Origin: Acidobacteria bacterium UBA7540 | GTDB taxonomy: Bacteria; Acidobacteriota; Terriglobia; UBA7540 | DNA: 61,183 bases | Direction: 5' to 3' | Assembly: GCA_002478145.1 (NCBI GenBank) | Contig: DLMI01000104.1 | Span: 1-61,183, forward strand | In this document: piece after piece, positions 17,462 to 24,978 of the stretch | Layout: every line of letters starts with the position of its first letter | How positions within the stretch are numbered: position 1 is the first letter of the stretch | Position numbers and translations under genes: made by a program | The notes under the pieces: model-generated | Told to the model about the DNA's origin: nothing | Databases searched by the model: none | What the model saw: only the letters and a program-made list of their open reading frames with translations

Positions 17462-17519
17462 CTCTGACTCCTGGCTTCTTTTTTCTACCTTCTGATTTCT
17501 GACTTCTGATTTCTGATTT
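17462..17519. repeat. Heptamer array, right arm (TTCTGAT type)
   Basis: Units of TTCTGAT, TTCTGAC and TTCTACC type, reverse-complementary to the CAGAAGT units at 17315-17349. The pair could form a long imperfect hairpin around a spacer of about 110 bases. It ends about 10 bases before cinA. Confidence 0.8.
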
Positions 17520-17529
17520 TCCTTCTACC

Positions 17530-18765
17530 ATGGATGCTGAAATCATTGCCGTCGGCTCAGAGCTATTGACCCCCCTTTATCAGGACACGAATTCTCTCTT
17601 TCTCACTGAGCGGCTAAACTCCCTGGGGATTGAGGTACGCTTCAAGACGGTTGTGGGAGATCGTGCAGATGATCTGGCGACTGCCCTCAGGGAGGCGCTC
17701 TCCCGCTCTCCATTGATCATCCTGACGGGTGGCCTCGGCCCCACCGAAGACGATCTCACGCGAGGGGTGGTGTCAGGAGTTCTCCGCCGACCCTTACGCG
17801 AGGTCCCCGAAATCCGCCGGCAAATTCAGGAACGCCTTGCCCGCTTCGGACGGCCGATGGCGGAAAACAACCTGCGGCAGGCGATGGTCCCCGAAGGGGC
17901 CGTATGGCTCGAAAACAATAATGGAACTGCGCCCGGCATCTGGATTGAACACGATCACAAGATCGTCGTGCTACTGCCGGGCCCACCGGGCGAGTTGGAG
18001 GCGATGTTCGATGCCGCTTGCGTGCCTCGGCTGGCGCAGGCCTCAATGGAGCAGAGGATCAAGACTCGCGTTTACAAGGTTGTGGGCCTTCCCGAATCCG
18101 AAGTCGACAAACGGGCAGCAGCGATTTACCAGTCCTATGCGAACCCTACCACTACGATTCTGGCCAAGCCGGGCGGCATCGAAATCCATCTGCGCGCCCG
18201 CGCCGCGACCGACCAGGAAGCTGAGGCGAGGTTGGCAGAATTGGGCGACCAGATCGAACTTGCGCTGGGGGAATACATCTTCTCCACGCACGGGGAATCG
18301 CTGGAGGAAGTTGTGGGGATGTACCTCGTGATGCGGCAGAAAACTGTGGCCGTGGCGGAGAGTTGCAGTGGCGGCCTGCTGGCGGAGCGACTCACGCGGA
18401 ACTCCGGCAGTTCCAACTTCTTCCTTGGCGGCGCGATCTGTTATAGCAATGCCTTGAAGACCAGTTTAGCGGGTGTGCCAACAACCCTGATTGAGGAGCA
18501 CGGAGCCGTTTCTCAGCCTGTCGCCCAGGCTATGGCAGAAGGCATCCGCGCGCGAACGGGCGCATCTCTCGGAGTGGGCATCACGGGAATCGCGGGCCCG
18601 GCTGGCGGCTCCCCTGAAAAACCTGTGGGCTTGGTCTTTATCGGTCTTGCCGATGAGCGGGGGACGCAAGTTCGTGAATTCCGCTTCCCCGGCAATCGCG
18701 AAAGGGTCCGCCTGTGGGCTACCCAAATGGCTCTGGAAATGATCCGCAGAAGGATCAGGGGCTAG
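17530..18765 (+). CDS. cinA: CinA-family nicotinamide-nucleotide amidase
   Basis: A 411-residue two-domain CinA. The N-terminal MoCF/COG1058 domain (AEIIAVGSELL, LTGGLGPTEDDLTR) is followed by the C-terminal PncC amidase domain (KTVAVAESCSGGLLAERLT, GVGITGIAGPAGGSPEKPVGLV). The PncC domain deamidates nicotinamide mononucleotide for NAD recycling, and the N-terminal domain has ADP-ribose pyrophosphatase activity in some homologues. The length equals that of full bifunctional CinA. The next gene, thpR, is a frequent neighbour of cinA in many bacteria. Confidence 0.94.
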   Translation: MDAEIIAVGSELLTPLYQDTNSLFLTERLNSLGIEVRFKTVVGDRADDLATALREALSRSPLIILTGGLGPTEDDLTRGVVSGVLRRPLREVPEIRRQIQERLARFGRPMAENNLRQAMVPEGAVWLENNNGTAPGIWIEHDHKIVVLLPGPPGELEAMFDAACVPRLAQASMEQRIKTRVYKVVGLPESEVDKRAAAIYQSYANPTTTILAKPGGIEIHLRARAATDQEAEARLAELGDQIELALGEYIFSTHGESLEEVVGMYLVMRQKTVAVAESCSGGLLAERLTRNSGSSNFFLGGAICYSNALKTSLAGVPTTLIEEHGAVSQPVAQAMAEGIRARTGASLGVGITGIAGPAGGSPEKPVGLVFIGLADERGTQVREFRFPGNRERVRLWATQMALEMIRRRIRG

Positions 18766-18800
18766 GGGCTACTCGGGTGCTGAACAACGTTTGCGTACGT

Positions 18801-18905
18801 TGTCATTCCGATCCCGCAGTCGCGGGAGAGGAATCTCGCTCTGCCAGCAAACGACTTGCGAGATTCCTCGTCGTCCCGATCAGATCGGGACTCCTCGCAA
18901 TGACA
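18801..18905. repeat. Dispersed intergenic repeat with TGTCATT...AATGACA ends
   Basis: The element is bounded by TGTCATT (18801) and AATGACA (18899-18905). Inside are GATCCCGC..GCGGGA, GGAATCTCGC / GCGAGATTCC and GTCCCGATC / GATCGGGAC inverted pairs. The edge words CATTCCG and AATGACAG also occur in the intergenic DNA at 21255-21400 and near 50809, which suggests a dispersed family. Confidence 0.65.
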
Positions 18906-18960
18906 GGCTAAACTGGTTTTTCAGCGTCTTAGGGGTCGGAAGGTGGGAATCTTTCCCCTC

Positions 18961-18988
18961 CTGCCACCTGCTACCTGCCACCTACTGG
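18961..18988. repeat. Heptamer tandem array (CTGCCAC type)
   Basis: Four 7-base units: CTGCCAC, CTGCTAC, CTGCCAC, CTACTGG. It occupies the sequence immediately before the thpR start, leaving no clear ribosome binding site there. Confidence 0.7.
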
Positions 18989-18994
18989 CTAAAG

Positions 18995-19540
18995 ATGCGT
19001 GCTTTTATCGCCATCGACCTACCTGAAAGCGTCCGTGCCGCATTGCGCCGTAAGCAGGCTTCGTTCCGTTCCGTCTCTCCCGACGCGCGGTGGACCCAAC
19101 CGGAGGGGATCCATCTGACTCTTAAGTTCCTGGGTGAGATTTCCGAGGCGAAGGTTAAGGAAGTATCTGAAAGCCTGAAGAATCTGGGCCGATTCGAAGG
19201 CTTCGCAATTGGATTGAAGGGTTTCGGCTTCTTTCCCGATGCCCGGCGCCCGACCGTGTTCTGGGCAGGGGTCGAGGCGCCCGCCAGTCTCGGCCAGCTC
19301 GCCGAACAAGTCGAAGAAGCTATGCGAAAGATCGGCTTCGCCCGCGAGCCGCGCGCCTTCCGACCGCACTTGACGCTGGCACGGTTCAGAGTGCCGCAAC
19401 CACAGCCGGCCCTGCAGGCGCTCCTCACCCAACAAGGTGAACAGGAGCTGGGGAACTTCGCGGTCTCGGAGTTTTTCCTGTTTGAAAGTAAACTCTCGCC
19501 GCAAGGCGCAGAATATCGCAAGGTGGAACGATTCCCGTAA
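18995..19540 (+). CDS. thpR: RNA 2',3'-cyclic phosphodiesterase
   Basis: A 181-residue 2H phosphoesterase that opens RNA 2',3'-cyclic phosphate ends; the family was first described as a 2'-5' RNA ligase. Both catalytic HxTx motifs are present, in IHLTLKFLGE and RPHLTLARF. The N-terminus MRAFIAIDLP is typical, so the start was placed at 18995 although the frame is open to 18791. No good ribosome binding site is visible because a heptamer array precedes the ATG. plsY follows after a gap of only four bases. Confidence 0.93.
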   Translation: MRAFIAIDLPESVRAALRRKQASFRSVSPDARWTQPEGIHLTLKFLGEISEAKVKEVSESLKNLGRFEGFAIGLKGFGFFPDARRPTVFWAGVEAPASLGQLAEQVEEAMRKIGFAREPRAFRPHLTLARFRVPQPQPALQALLTQQGEQELGNFAVSEFFLFESKLSPQGAEYRKVERFP

Positions 19541-19544
19541 TGAA

Positions 19545-20189
19545 ATGATCGGCCCGCTCACAACTCTAATCGCGTACATACTGGGGTCGATTCCGTTCGG
19601 CTACCTCATCGTTCACTGGCAGCGTGGAATCGACGTTCGCGCGACGGGTAGCGGCTCCATCGGCGCCACCAACGTCATGCGGAACCTCGGAATCATGGGG
19701 TTCGTCGCCACCTTCATCCTTGACGCCGGAAAAGGACTGCTTGCTGTCCTGCTTGCTTCGAAGATGACCTCAGAAAATCCCACCTGGGTGGCGGCAGCAG
19801 CATTCGCTGCGGTGTTCGGCCACTGCTTCCCGGTTTGGTTGAAATTTCGCGGTGGCAAAGGCGTGGCAACCGGAGTCGGCGTATTCATTGCCCTCGCCCC
19901 TTGGCAGGTTGTCCTCGTGCTCGTGATCTTCGCGATCATGGTTGCGATCTGGCGCTACATTTCGCTCGGCTCGATTGTCGCCACCGCGGCTTTCCCCGTC
20001 CTGGTCTATCTCATGAAGCATCCACCGTTTCAAGTGGTGCTTGGCGCCACGGGGGCAGCTGTCATCATCATTGCGCGCCACCATGCGAATATCGCCCGGC
20101 TGCTCAAGGGGACGGAGAACAAGCTGGGGCGGAAGAAAGCAGAAGGCAGAAAGCAACGGGATCTAAATAGTAGGAAGGCTGAGAGCTGA
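19545..20189 (+). CDS. plsY: Glycerol-3-phosphate acyltransferase PlsY
   Basis: A 214-residue integral membrane enzyme that transfers acyl from acyl-phosphate to glycerol 3-phosphate, the first step of phosphatidic acid synthesis. Motifs seen are GSIPFGYLI, GSGSIGATNVMRNLG, and FGHCFPVWLKFRGGKGVATG, with about five transmembrane segments. The start at 19545 gives the normal N-terminus MIGPLTTLIAYILGSIPFGY. The last 20 or so residues, GRKKAEGRKQRDLNSRKAES, are not a family feature: they and the stop codon are encoded by a heptamer repeat array. gpsA follows, which makes the glycerol 3-phosphate substrate. Confidence 0.95.
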   Translation: MIGPLTTLIAYILGSIPFGYLIVHWQRGIDVRATGSGSIGATNVMRNLGIMGFVATFILDAGKGLLAVLLASKMTSENPTWVAAAAFAAVFGHCFPVWLKFRGGKGVATGVGVFIALAPWQVVLVLVIFAIMVAIWRYISLGSIVATAAFPVLVYLMKHPPFQVVLGATGAAVIIIARHHANIARLLKGTENKLGRKKAEGRKQRDLNSRKAES

Positions 20190-20204
20190 CGGCTGAAAGC
20201 TGGT
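20140..20204. repeat. Heptamer arrays inside the plsY 3' end (CAGAAGG and GGCTGAA types)
   Basis: CAGAAGG, CAGAAAG, CAACGGG (20140-20160), then GGCTGAG, AGCTGAC, GGCTGAA, AGCTGGT (20177-20204). The plsY stop codon (20187-20189) lies inside the second unit of the second block. Confidence 0.75.
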
Positions 20205-20213
20205 AGCTTTACT

Positions 20214-21212
20214 ATGAAGAGAATTGCTGTCATCGGCGCTGGGAATTGGGGCACGGCACTGGCGGCCACGCTCGCCAAGGCCGGCCATGCGGTCGCGTTG
20301 TGGGCCTATGAGCCAGAGGTCGTCGAGAGCATTCGCGCCCAGCATGAGAATGCGCTCTTCATGCCCGGGGTGAAGCTTCCGCAGAGTATTGCGGTTACGA
20401 ACGATTTGGGCGAGGCACTTGAGCAGGCGGAGGTCGTTTTGACGGCCGTGCCCTCGCATGTGTGCTACCCCCTGTACGAACGGATGCTCAATCATCTCCG
20501 GCCGGAGATGCTCTTTGTGAGCGCCACCAAGGGCATCGACGCGGACCGCCTGATGCGCATGAGCGAGCTTATACAAAGTGTAGTGGGGCGGCGGTTTGCC
20601 CCGCGACTCTGCGCACTCTCCGGCCCCAGCTTCGCCAAAGAGGTTGTAAGAGGTGATCCCACGGCGCTGGTCGCGGCTTCCCAGGACCGCGAAGTGGCTC
20701 AGTGGGTACAGAAAGAGTTCTCGTCACGGACGCTAAGGATCTATACCTCGACCGATGTGGTTGGGGTGGAAATCGGCGGGGCGGTCAAGAACATCATCGC
20801 CATCGCTGCCGGTGTCATCGCCGGACTAGGGCTTGGACACAACCCTACGGCGGCGCTCATTACGCGCGGGCTCGCGGAGATATCGCGTCTCGCCTGCGCC
20901 TGCGGCGCCAAGCGCGAGACGCTTGCAGGACTCGCTGGTATGGGAGACCTCGTCCTTACCTGCACGGGTGACCTCAGCCGAAACCGCGCGGTAGGAGTTG
21001 AGTTGGGCAGAGGGCGCAAGCTTCCGGAGATTATCGGCTCCATGCGCATGGTGGCGGAAGGCGTCAAGACTACTTATGCCACGGTGGCATTGGCAGAACG
21101 GTACGGGGTCGAAATGCCGATCACAACGCAGGTCCACCGAATCCTCGCAGGCCAAGTCACTCCCCGTGAAGCCATCCGCAAGCTTATGGAGCGGACACTG
21201 AAGGACGAATAG
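20214..21212 (+). CDS. gpsA: NAD(P)H-dependent glycerol-3-phosphate dehydrogenase
   Basis: A 332-residue enzyme reducing dihydroxyacetone phosphate to sn-glycerol 3-phosphate for phospholipid synthesis. It has the Rossmann motif IAVIGAGNWGTALAATLAK, the ATKGID and LSGPSFAKEV blocks, the catalytic lysine region GGAVKNIIAIAAG, and GLGDLVLTC-like GMGDLVLTCTGDLSRN. The length is standard. It starts 24 bases after plsY, which uses its product. Confidence 0.96.
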   Translation: MKRIAVIGAGNWGTALAATLAKAGHAVALWAYEPEVVESIRAQHENALFMPGVKLPQSIAVTNDLGEALEQAEVVLTAVPSHVCYPLYERMLNHLRPEMLFVSATKGIDADRLMRMSELIQSVVGRRFAPRLCALSGPSFAKEVVRGDPTALVAASQDREVAQWVQKEFSSRTLRIYTSTDVVGVEIGGAVKNIIAIAAGVIAGLGLGHNPTAALITRGLAEISRLACACGAKRETLAGLAGMGDLVLTCTGDLSRNRAVGVELGRGRKLPEIIGSMRMVAEGVKTTYATVALAERYGVEMPITTQVHRILAGQVTPREAIRKLMERTLKDE

Positions 21213-21301
21213 CGGGTCGCCGATCCCCTATGCCTATCGGTCATATTAACTTCGTTCAGAATGACAGAGTGCGCCTAGGATGACGTTGGCGATCACTCAC
21301 G

Positions 21302-21462
21302 ATAACATCCGGAGAAGCTTTTCCGGCACCGGTTGGTTGATGTTATGACTGCGGGGATTCTTCGTCCGCCAATAAGAATGGCGGACTCAGAATGACAGGA
21401 TTCCGAGACGCCACCAATTTCACAAGTCCACCGACAACTGACAACTGACCCGCCGCGGCGGG
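21302..21462. repeat. Hairpins and CCCGCCGCGGCGGG palindrome between gpsA and the TS-like gene
   Basis: ATAACATC (21302-21309) and GATGTTAT (21339-21346) bracket a smaller CCGGA...TCCGG hairpin. Words CAGAATGACAG recur twice. A short ACAACTG heptamer run (about 21433-21447) leads into the perfect palindrome CCCGCCGCGGCGGG at 21449-21462. The same palindrome with the same following ACGACTT occurs at 50786-50799. Both lie at the 3' end of minus-strand genes. Confidence 0.6.
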
Positions 21463-21470
21463 ACGACTTA

Positions 21471-22310
21471 CTACCTTCCCATCTGCCCGGCTTTTTCGAG
21501 GATTGCCGGCCGCGCGCTCTCCATGATCTCGCGCCAGTCCTGGTAGCGCAGGGTGCGTTGTTCAAAGGTGCGCTTCTCGAGTGCAGTCAGGAAACGGGAT
21601 TCAAACTCCTGGAAATAGGAGCCGTAAAGGTGATAGCTGTCCGCCAAGTGGCAGTAACGCCCCACTTTGACAGTTCTTCCCGAAAGCTCTGAAACCCGGT
21701 TTGCCATCTTCAGTTGAAGTTGTACGAGGGCGAAGATGTTCATGAACGCCGCCTTGTAAGCGTCGTTGGAGCGGAAGCGCACATTCATGCTGAGGAACGG
21801 CTGGCCATCTTCTTCGGTAATCCGACACCAGATGCTTTGCATACATGCGGGGTCGTAGCACTCATTGTCCTCCCAGACCATCCAGGTCACTGCCTGCGCG
21901 CGCCGTGTGTGGGGGGTTTTCGCAAGCTTTACGCACAGCGTCTCAACCTGGTCGTAGGGTTGGAGGGTTGGGACCTGATAAGCAAAGAGCCGCTGGTGGT
22001 AGGTGTACTCCCAGCGAGTATCACCCGGGTCACGGGTGTCGCGCACCAGATGATCCTTGATGCCCTCGCAGACTTCCATCACGTATTCCTGCAGGTCTTC
22101 GGGCCCGCCGGGGAAGTCCTTGTGGATCATCGGCTCCTTGAGAGGATCGTGGATGGTGATGAGCATGGTGGCGTCTTTGCTGGGCGGGTCGCCAGGCTTG
22201 TCATACTGGGTTTTGACGTCGCCTCCGCACTTGTAGAGCAACCGCAGCGATTCTTCCCAGGCGCGCGCGATGCAGTCCGCTTCGACGTTTAGAACCGGTA
22301 TGCCGTTCAT
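21471..22310 (-). CDS. Thymidylate synthase-like protein (divergent ThyA fold)
   Basis: A 279-residue protein with the conserved core of thymidylate synthase / dCMP hydroxymethylase. C156 in YDPACMQ matches the nucleophile cysteine, RFRSND (R180, S181, D183) matches the RSxD dUMP-phosphate and base loop, N191 in FMNIFAL matches the conserved Asn, and HLADSYHLYGSY (H227, Y229) matches the GDxHxYxNH segment. The N-terminal third does not look like bacterial ThyA: there is no RTGTGT-type phosphate loop, and a different start (NGIPVLNVEADCIARAWEESL) is present. This resembles the archaeal-style ThyA-like group. It could make dTMP, hydroxymethylate a pyrimidine, or have another folate-dependent role. 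Ordinary ThyA is the next most likely call. Confidence 0.8.
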   Translation of the reverse strand: MNGIPVLNVEADCIARAWEESLRLLYKCGGDVKTQYDKPGDPPSKDATMLITIHDPLKEPMIHKDFPGGPEDLQEYVMEVCEGIKDHLVRDTRDPGDTRWEYTYHQRLFAYQVPTLQPYDQVETLCVKLAKTPHTRRAQAVTWMVWEDNECYDPACMQSIWCRITEEDGQPFLSMNVRFRSNDAYKAAFMNIFALVQLQLKMANRVSELSGRTVKVGRYCHLADSYHLYGSYFQEFESRFLTALEKRTFEQRTLRYQDWREIMESARPAILEKAGQMGR

Positions 22311-22350
22311 GTGCTTCCCTCCGGCGGAGCGAAGAAGTCAGGAGACAAGT

Positions 22351-22468
22351 TTCACCACAGAGCACACAGAGACTACCGAGAACGAAAAACGAAGATAGAA
22401 GACAAGCCTCCTGGTTCTTAGTTCTTGCTTTCCGATTTCTCTGTGGCCTCCGTGTTCTCTGTGGTGAA
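22351..22468. repeat. TTCACCACAGAG...CTCTGTGGTGAA inverted repeat
   Basis: TTCACCACAGAG (22351-22362) and its exact reverse complement (22457-22468) bound a 118-base non-coding unit. Additional imperfect complementarity (CACACAGAGAC against TCTCTGTGGCCTCCG) lies just inside. It sits between the aminotransferase 3' end and the TS-like gene 5' end. Confidence 0.7.
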
Positions 22469-22578
22469 TAAGCAATTTGTGGAAACCCAGCAAAAGCTGC
22501 AGCCTTGCAGAACTGGTCTGCTCTGCGCGCTTTGGTGAGCGATGAACAAGATGAAGACTTTTCGCGCGCGAAGACCGG

Positions 22579-23871
22579 CTATCGCGACGTTGCTTCCGCG
22601 AGACTCGTATCGAGCGTAACGAGAGCCTGATCGACATCGGCCTTGGAAATATTGAGTGGTGGCGACATGCGAATCACGTTTCCGTAGAGCCCGCCCTTGC
22701 CCACTAGCAAGCCATTGACACGCGCGCGTTCCATGACCAGGTTCGTGGCTTCTGGCGCCGGCGCCTTGGTCTGGCGATCTTTCACCAATTCGATCCCTTG
22801 CATCAACCCCATGCCGCGCACATCGCCGATAAGGGCGTGCTTCTCTTTCAGAGCTTCGAGGCCCTGGCGGAAGTGATTGCCCACTTCCTGGGCATTATCC
22901 ATCAGCCGCTCTTCCTCGATCAGGTCGATGGTGGCCTTGGCCGCAACGCAGGTGACGGGGTTGCCGCCGAAAGTTGAAATTGTGAGGCCCTTATAGGCGT
23001 CGGCGATTTCCGGGCGTGTGAGCGTCAAGCCGATGGGCACGCCGTTAGCCATGCCCTTTGCGGAGGTGATGATGTCCGGCTCGACTTCCCAGTGCTCGAT
23101 GCCCCACCATTTCTTTCCGGTGCGGCCCCACGCCGCCTGAACTTCGTCGGCAATGAAAAGCCCTCCGTAATTGCGCACGATGTTGGCGACAATCTTGAAA
23201 TAGCCTGGCGGCGGAACGATGAATCCGCCCAAACCTTGGATCGTTTCCGCGAGCATCCCGGCGATCGCGCCGCTGGTCGAAGTCTTGATGACTTCTTCGA
23301 TATCCTTGGCGCAGTGCAGCTCGCAGCTCGGATAGGTCAGGCCATACGGGCAGCGGTAGCAATACGGGCCGGGAGCGTGCACGATCCCATAAGGAATCAC
23401 GCCCGCGTTGCGCCAGGTGTGCAGCCCGGTGAGCGACTTGGCCAGTTGCGAGTGGCCGCTGTAGCCGTGCCGAAGGGCGAGCAGCTCGTAGTTCCCCGTG
23501 TACATGCGCGCCGTGAGCACCGCAACTTCGTTCGCCTCGGTCCCGCTATTCGTGAAATAGCTCTTTTTGAGCTTCCCCGGCGCGATCTGCGCGATCTTTT
23601 CGGCCAGCGCCACGATCGCCTCCGTGGGGAACAGCGTGGAGGTGTGTTGCACGCGATCAATCTGCTCTTTGATCTTCGCCGTCACCTTTTCGTTCGAATG
23701 GCCCACGCTAATCGTCACAATCCCGCCCAGGAAGTCGAGGTATTGTTTCCCGTCCAGGTCCCACACGTACTGCCCCTTGGCATGATCGATCACTAGCGGG
23801 TCTTTGAAGTACGTGGTGATGCAATTGAAAAGGTATTCCTGTTTTTTGCGGATGATTTCGTCTTTGGTCAT
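22579..23871 (-). CDS. Class III aminotransferase
   Basis: A 430-residue PLP-dependent fold-type I aminotransferase of the group that includes alanine-glyoxylate, ornithine and 4-aminobutyrate aminotransferases. Features are the YFTNSGTEANE phosphate loop, FIADEVQAAWGRTGK, and the PLP lysine K272 in ITSAKGMANGVPIG. Between residues 168 and 188 there is a cysteine-rich stretch, with C171, C174, C183 and C187 in GPYCYRCPYGL and PSCELHC, which could hold a metal. The closest relatives by eye are the alanine-glyoxylate/beta-alanine type. The exact amino donor cannot be set. No biosynthetic partner is adjacent. Confidence 0.9.
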   Translation of the reverse strand: MTKDEIIRKKQEYLFNCITTYFKDPLVIDHAKGQYVWDLDGKQYLDFLGGIVTISVGHSNEKVTAKIKEQIDRVQHTSTLFPTEAIVALAEKIAQIAPGKLKKSYFTNSGTEANEVAVLTARMYTGNYELLALRHGYSGHSQLAKSLTGLHTWRNAGVIPYGIVHAPGPYCYRCPYGLTYPSCELHCAKDIEEVIKTSTSGAIAGMLAETIQGLGGFIVPPPGYFKIVANIVRNYGGLFIADEVQAAWGRTGKKWWGIEHWEVEPDIITSAKGMANGVPIGLTLTRPEIADAYKGLTISTFGGNPVTCVAAKATIDLIEEERLMDNAQEVGNHFRQGLEALKEKHALIGDVRGMGLMQGIELVKDRQTKAPAPEATNLVMERARVNGLLVGKGGLYGNVIRMSPPLNISKADVDQALVTLDTSLAEATSR

Positions 23872-23886
23872 GTGCTCCTCGGAAGT

Positions 23887-24075
23887 TCACAGTCTACAGT
23901 CGACAGTAGCGTCGGCGTCCCCACCGGCGGGTTTCGTTCCTCCGAACGAAGCCAGGAAAGTCACCTGCTGCTCTTCTTCGCTCCATTGGACGTGTGCAAC
24001 CCGCTCGTCGGCGTTGGTGGCCGCGCGGTGTCTGCCCGACACTCGGTGTGATGGCTCAGTCCGTCGCTTGCTCAC
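23887..24075 (-). pseudogene. Truncated DUF2442-like fragment
   Basis: A 62-residue frame whose middle, NADERVAHVQWSEEEQQVTFL, copies the start of the complete DUF2442 gene at 24354-24626 (NADERVADVRFTEDELRVTL). The similarity then stops, and the tail ATVDCRL and stop codon are encoded by a heptamer array. The first 20 residues are unrelated. Its start overlaps the stop of the 85-residue gene upstream by four bases. It looks like a broken duplicate rather than a working gene, although translation is possible. Confidence 0.65.
23889..23909. repeat. Heptamer array (ACAGTCT type), left boundary of small-gene cluster
   Basis: ACAGTCT, ACAGTCG, ACAGTAG. Reverse-complementary in type to the GACTGTC/AACTGTC units at 24921-24976, so the two bracket about 1 kb of small genes. 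Confidence 0.7.
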
Positions 24076-24329
24076 GAGACCGCCATGAGAGCCTTTTCGA
24101 CGGGCTTGGGCAAGACGATGGAGAGGAAGAAATCCTGCGGATAGAGGTAATCCTCCCCCGATTCGTCAATGATCCTCAGCAGGTGGTGGCGCGCGGCACC
24201 AGTGTCCGGAATGGCTTGGTAAATCTTCCGCAGTTCTAGTGAGGCCTCGTAGCCTCGGTTCCAAATGCAGATGACGAAGCCCGTTGTCTTGTGTTTGTTC
24301 CTCAAAGCCCGTTCGTTATTTGTGCCCAC
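24072..24329 (-). CDS. Conserved small protein of unknown function
   Basis: An 85-residue protein. The core GFVICIWNRGYEASLELRKIYQAIPD followed by RIIDESGEDYLYPQDFF is a pattern I recognise from small uncharacterised proteins of many bacteria, often beside DUF2442/DUF4160 or toxin-antitoxin genes. The proposed start is a GTG at 24329 without a strong ribosome binding site, so the true start may be a few codons later. It is followed with a four-base overlap by the truncated DUF2442 fragment. The function is unknown; a mobile toxin-antitoxin-like role is a guess from context. Confidence 0.65.
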   Translation of the reverse strand: MGTNNERALRNKHKTTGFVICIWNRGYEASLELRKIYQAIPDTGAARHHLLRIIDESGEDYLYPQDFFLSIVLPKPVEKALMAVS

Positions 24330-24353
24330 ACTTTTCTACCGCTGGATGGCCCT

Positions 24354-24626
24354 TCACGTTTTCACCGTTCGAGGCAACGGTGCGGGGGCGCCGCGCAGCA
24401 ATCCCTCTGTGCTCAAGTCCTCATCGATGTCAGGCCAGTGAATGCCATAACCGGCCCCACACGTTCGCCAGTTCTTTCTCTGCTTCGCCGTGGCGTGCAG
24501 AAGCCTGGGATACCATGCGAGGGGCGCGCTGATGGTGCGCCCGTCCATTAGGGTCACTCGCAGTTCGTCTTCGGTGAACCGCACGTCAGCTACGCGCTCG
24601 TCGGCGTTAATCGCCAAGATACCCAT
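24354..24626 (-). CDS. DUF2442 domain protein
   Basis: A 90-residue protein matching the DUF2442 pattern: DERVADVRFTEDELRVTLMDGRTISAPLAWYPRLL, then GYGIHWPDIDEDLSTEGLL. DUF2442 genes are usually paired with DUF4160 genes, as here, in accessory regions. The pair has been suggested to behave like a toxin-antitoxin module, but a biochemical activity is not established as far as I know. The start overlaps the end of the DUF4160 frame by about 20 bases. Confidence 0.88.
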   Translation of the reverse strand: MGILAINADERVADVRFTEDELRVTLMDGRTISAPLAWYPRLLHATAKQRKNWRTCGAGYGIHWPDIDEDLSTEGLLRGAPAPLPRTVKT

Positions 24627-24843
24627 ACCACGCCTCCAACAATCCCGTCTGATGGTCCTCGACGAGTCCTTGCAGTTTCCTCAACTCCCTCGCACTAAAG
24701 CCAAGATTACGCGCCAAGCTCACCGGCTGCAACCAGAACTTTGCCGAAAAGTTCTCCCGATCCACATGGACATGAGGCGGCTCCGCCATATCGTGACTAA
24801 CAAAGTATATCCGGTAAGGACCGGTCCTGAGAACCGTCGGCAT
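24607..24843 (-). CDS. DUF4160 domain protein
   Basis: A 78-residue protein. It starts MPTVLRTGPYRIYF, the normal DUF4160 N-terminus, and continues with SHDMAEPPHVHVDRENFSAKFWL, in which the PPHVHV histidines are family hallmarks. The C-terminal helix is typical. An upstream GTG at 24873 would add 10 residues that do not fit the family. It is the first gene of the DUF4160-DUF2442 pair. Confidence 0.85.
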   Translation of the reverse strand: MPTVLRTGPYRIYFVSHDMAEPPHVHVDRENFSAKFWLQPVSLARNLGFSARELRKLQGLVEDHQTGLLEAWYGYLGD

Positions 24844-24920
24844 ATCCCGAAACCTGGTTGCCCAGAGGGGCACTTTAGGTCTGCGCCCTTTCTTCAGTAT
24901 ATCCCGTTACTATCAAGGGC

Positions 24921-24976
24921 AACCGACAACTGACAACGGACAACTGACGACTGTCGACTGTCAACTGTCGACTTGC
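24921..24976. repeat. Heptamer array (AACTGAC / GACTGTC type)
   Basis: Eight contiguous units: AACCGAC, AACTGAC, AACGGAC, AACTGAC, GACTGTC, GACTGTC, AACTGTC, GACTTGC. It ends two bases before the stop codon of the S9 peptidase and forms the right boundary of the small-gene cluster. Confidence 0.85.
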
Positions 24977-24978
24977 AT

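Noticed and set aside
18791..18994. N-terminal extension of thpR
   Set aside because: It runs through a dispersed repeat and a heptamer array; the family N-terminus MRAFIAIDLP begins at 18995.
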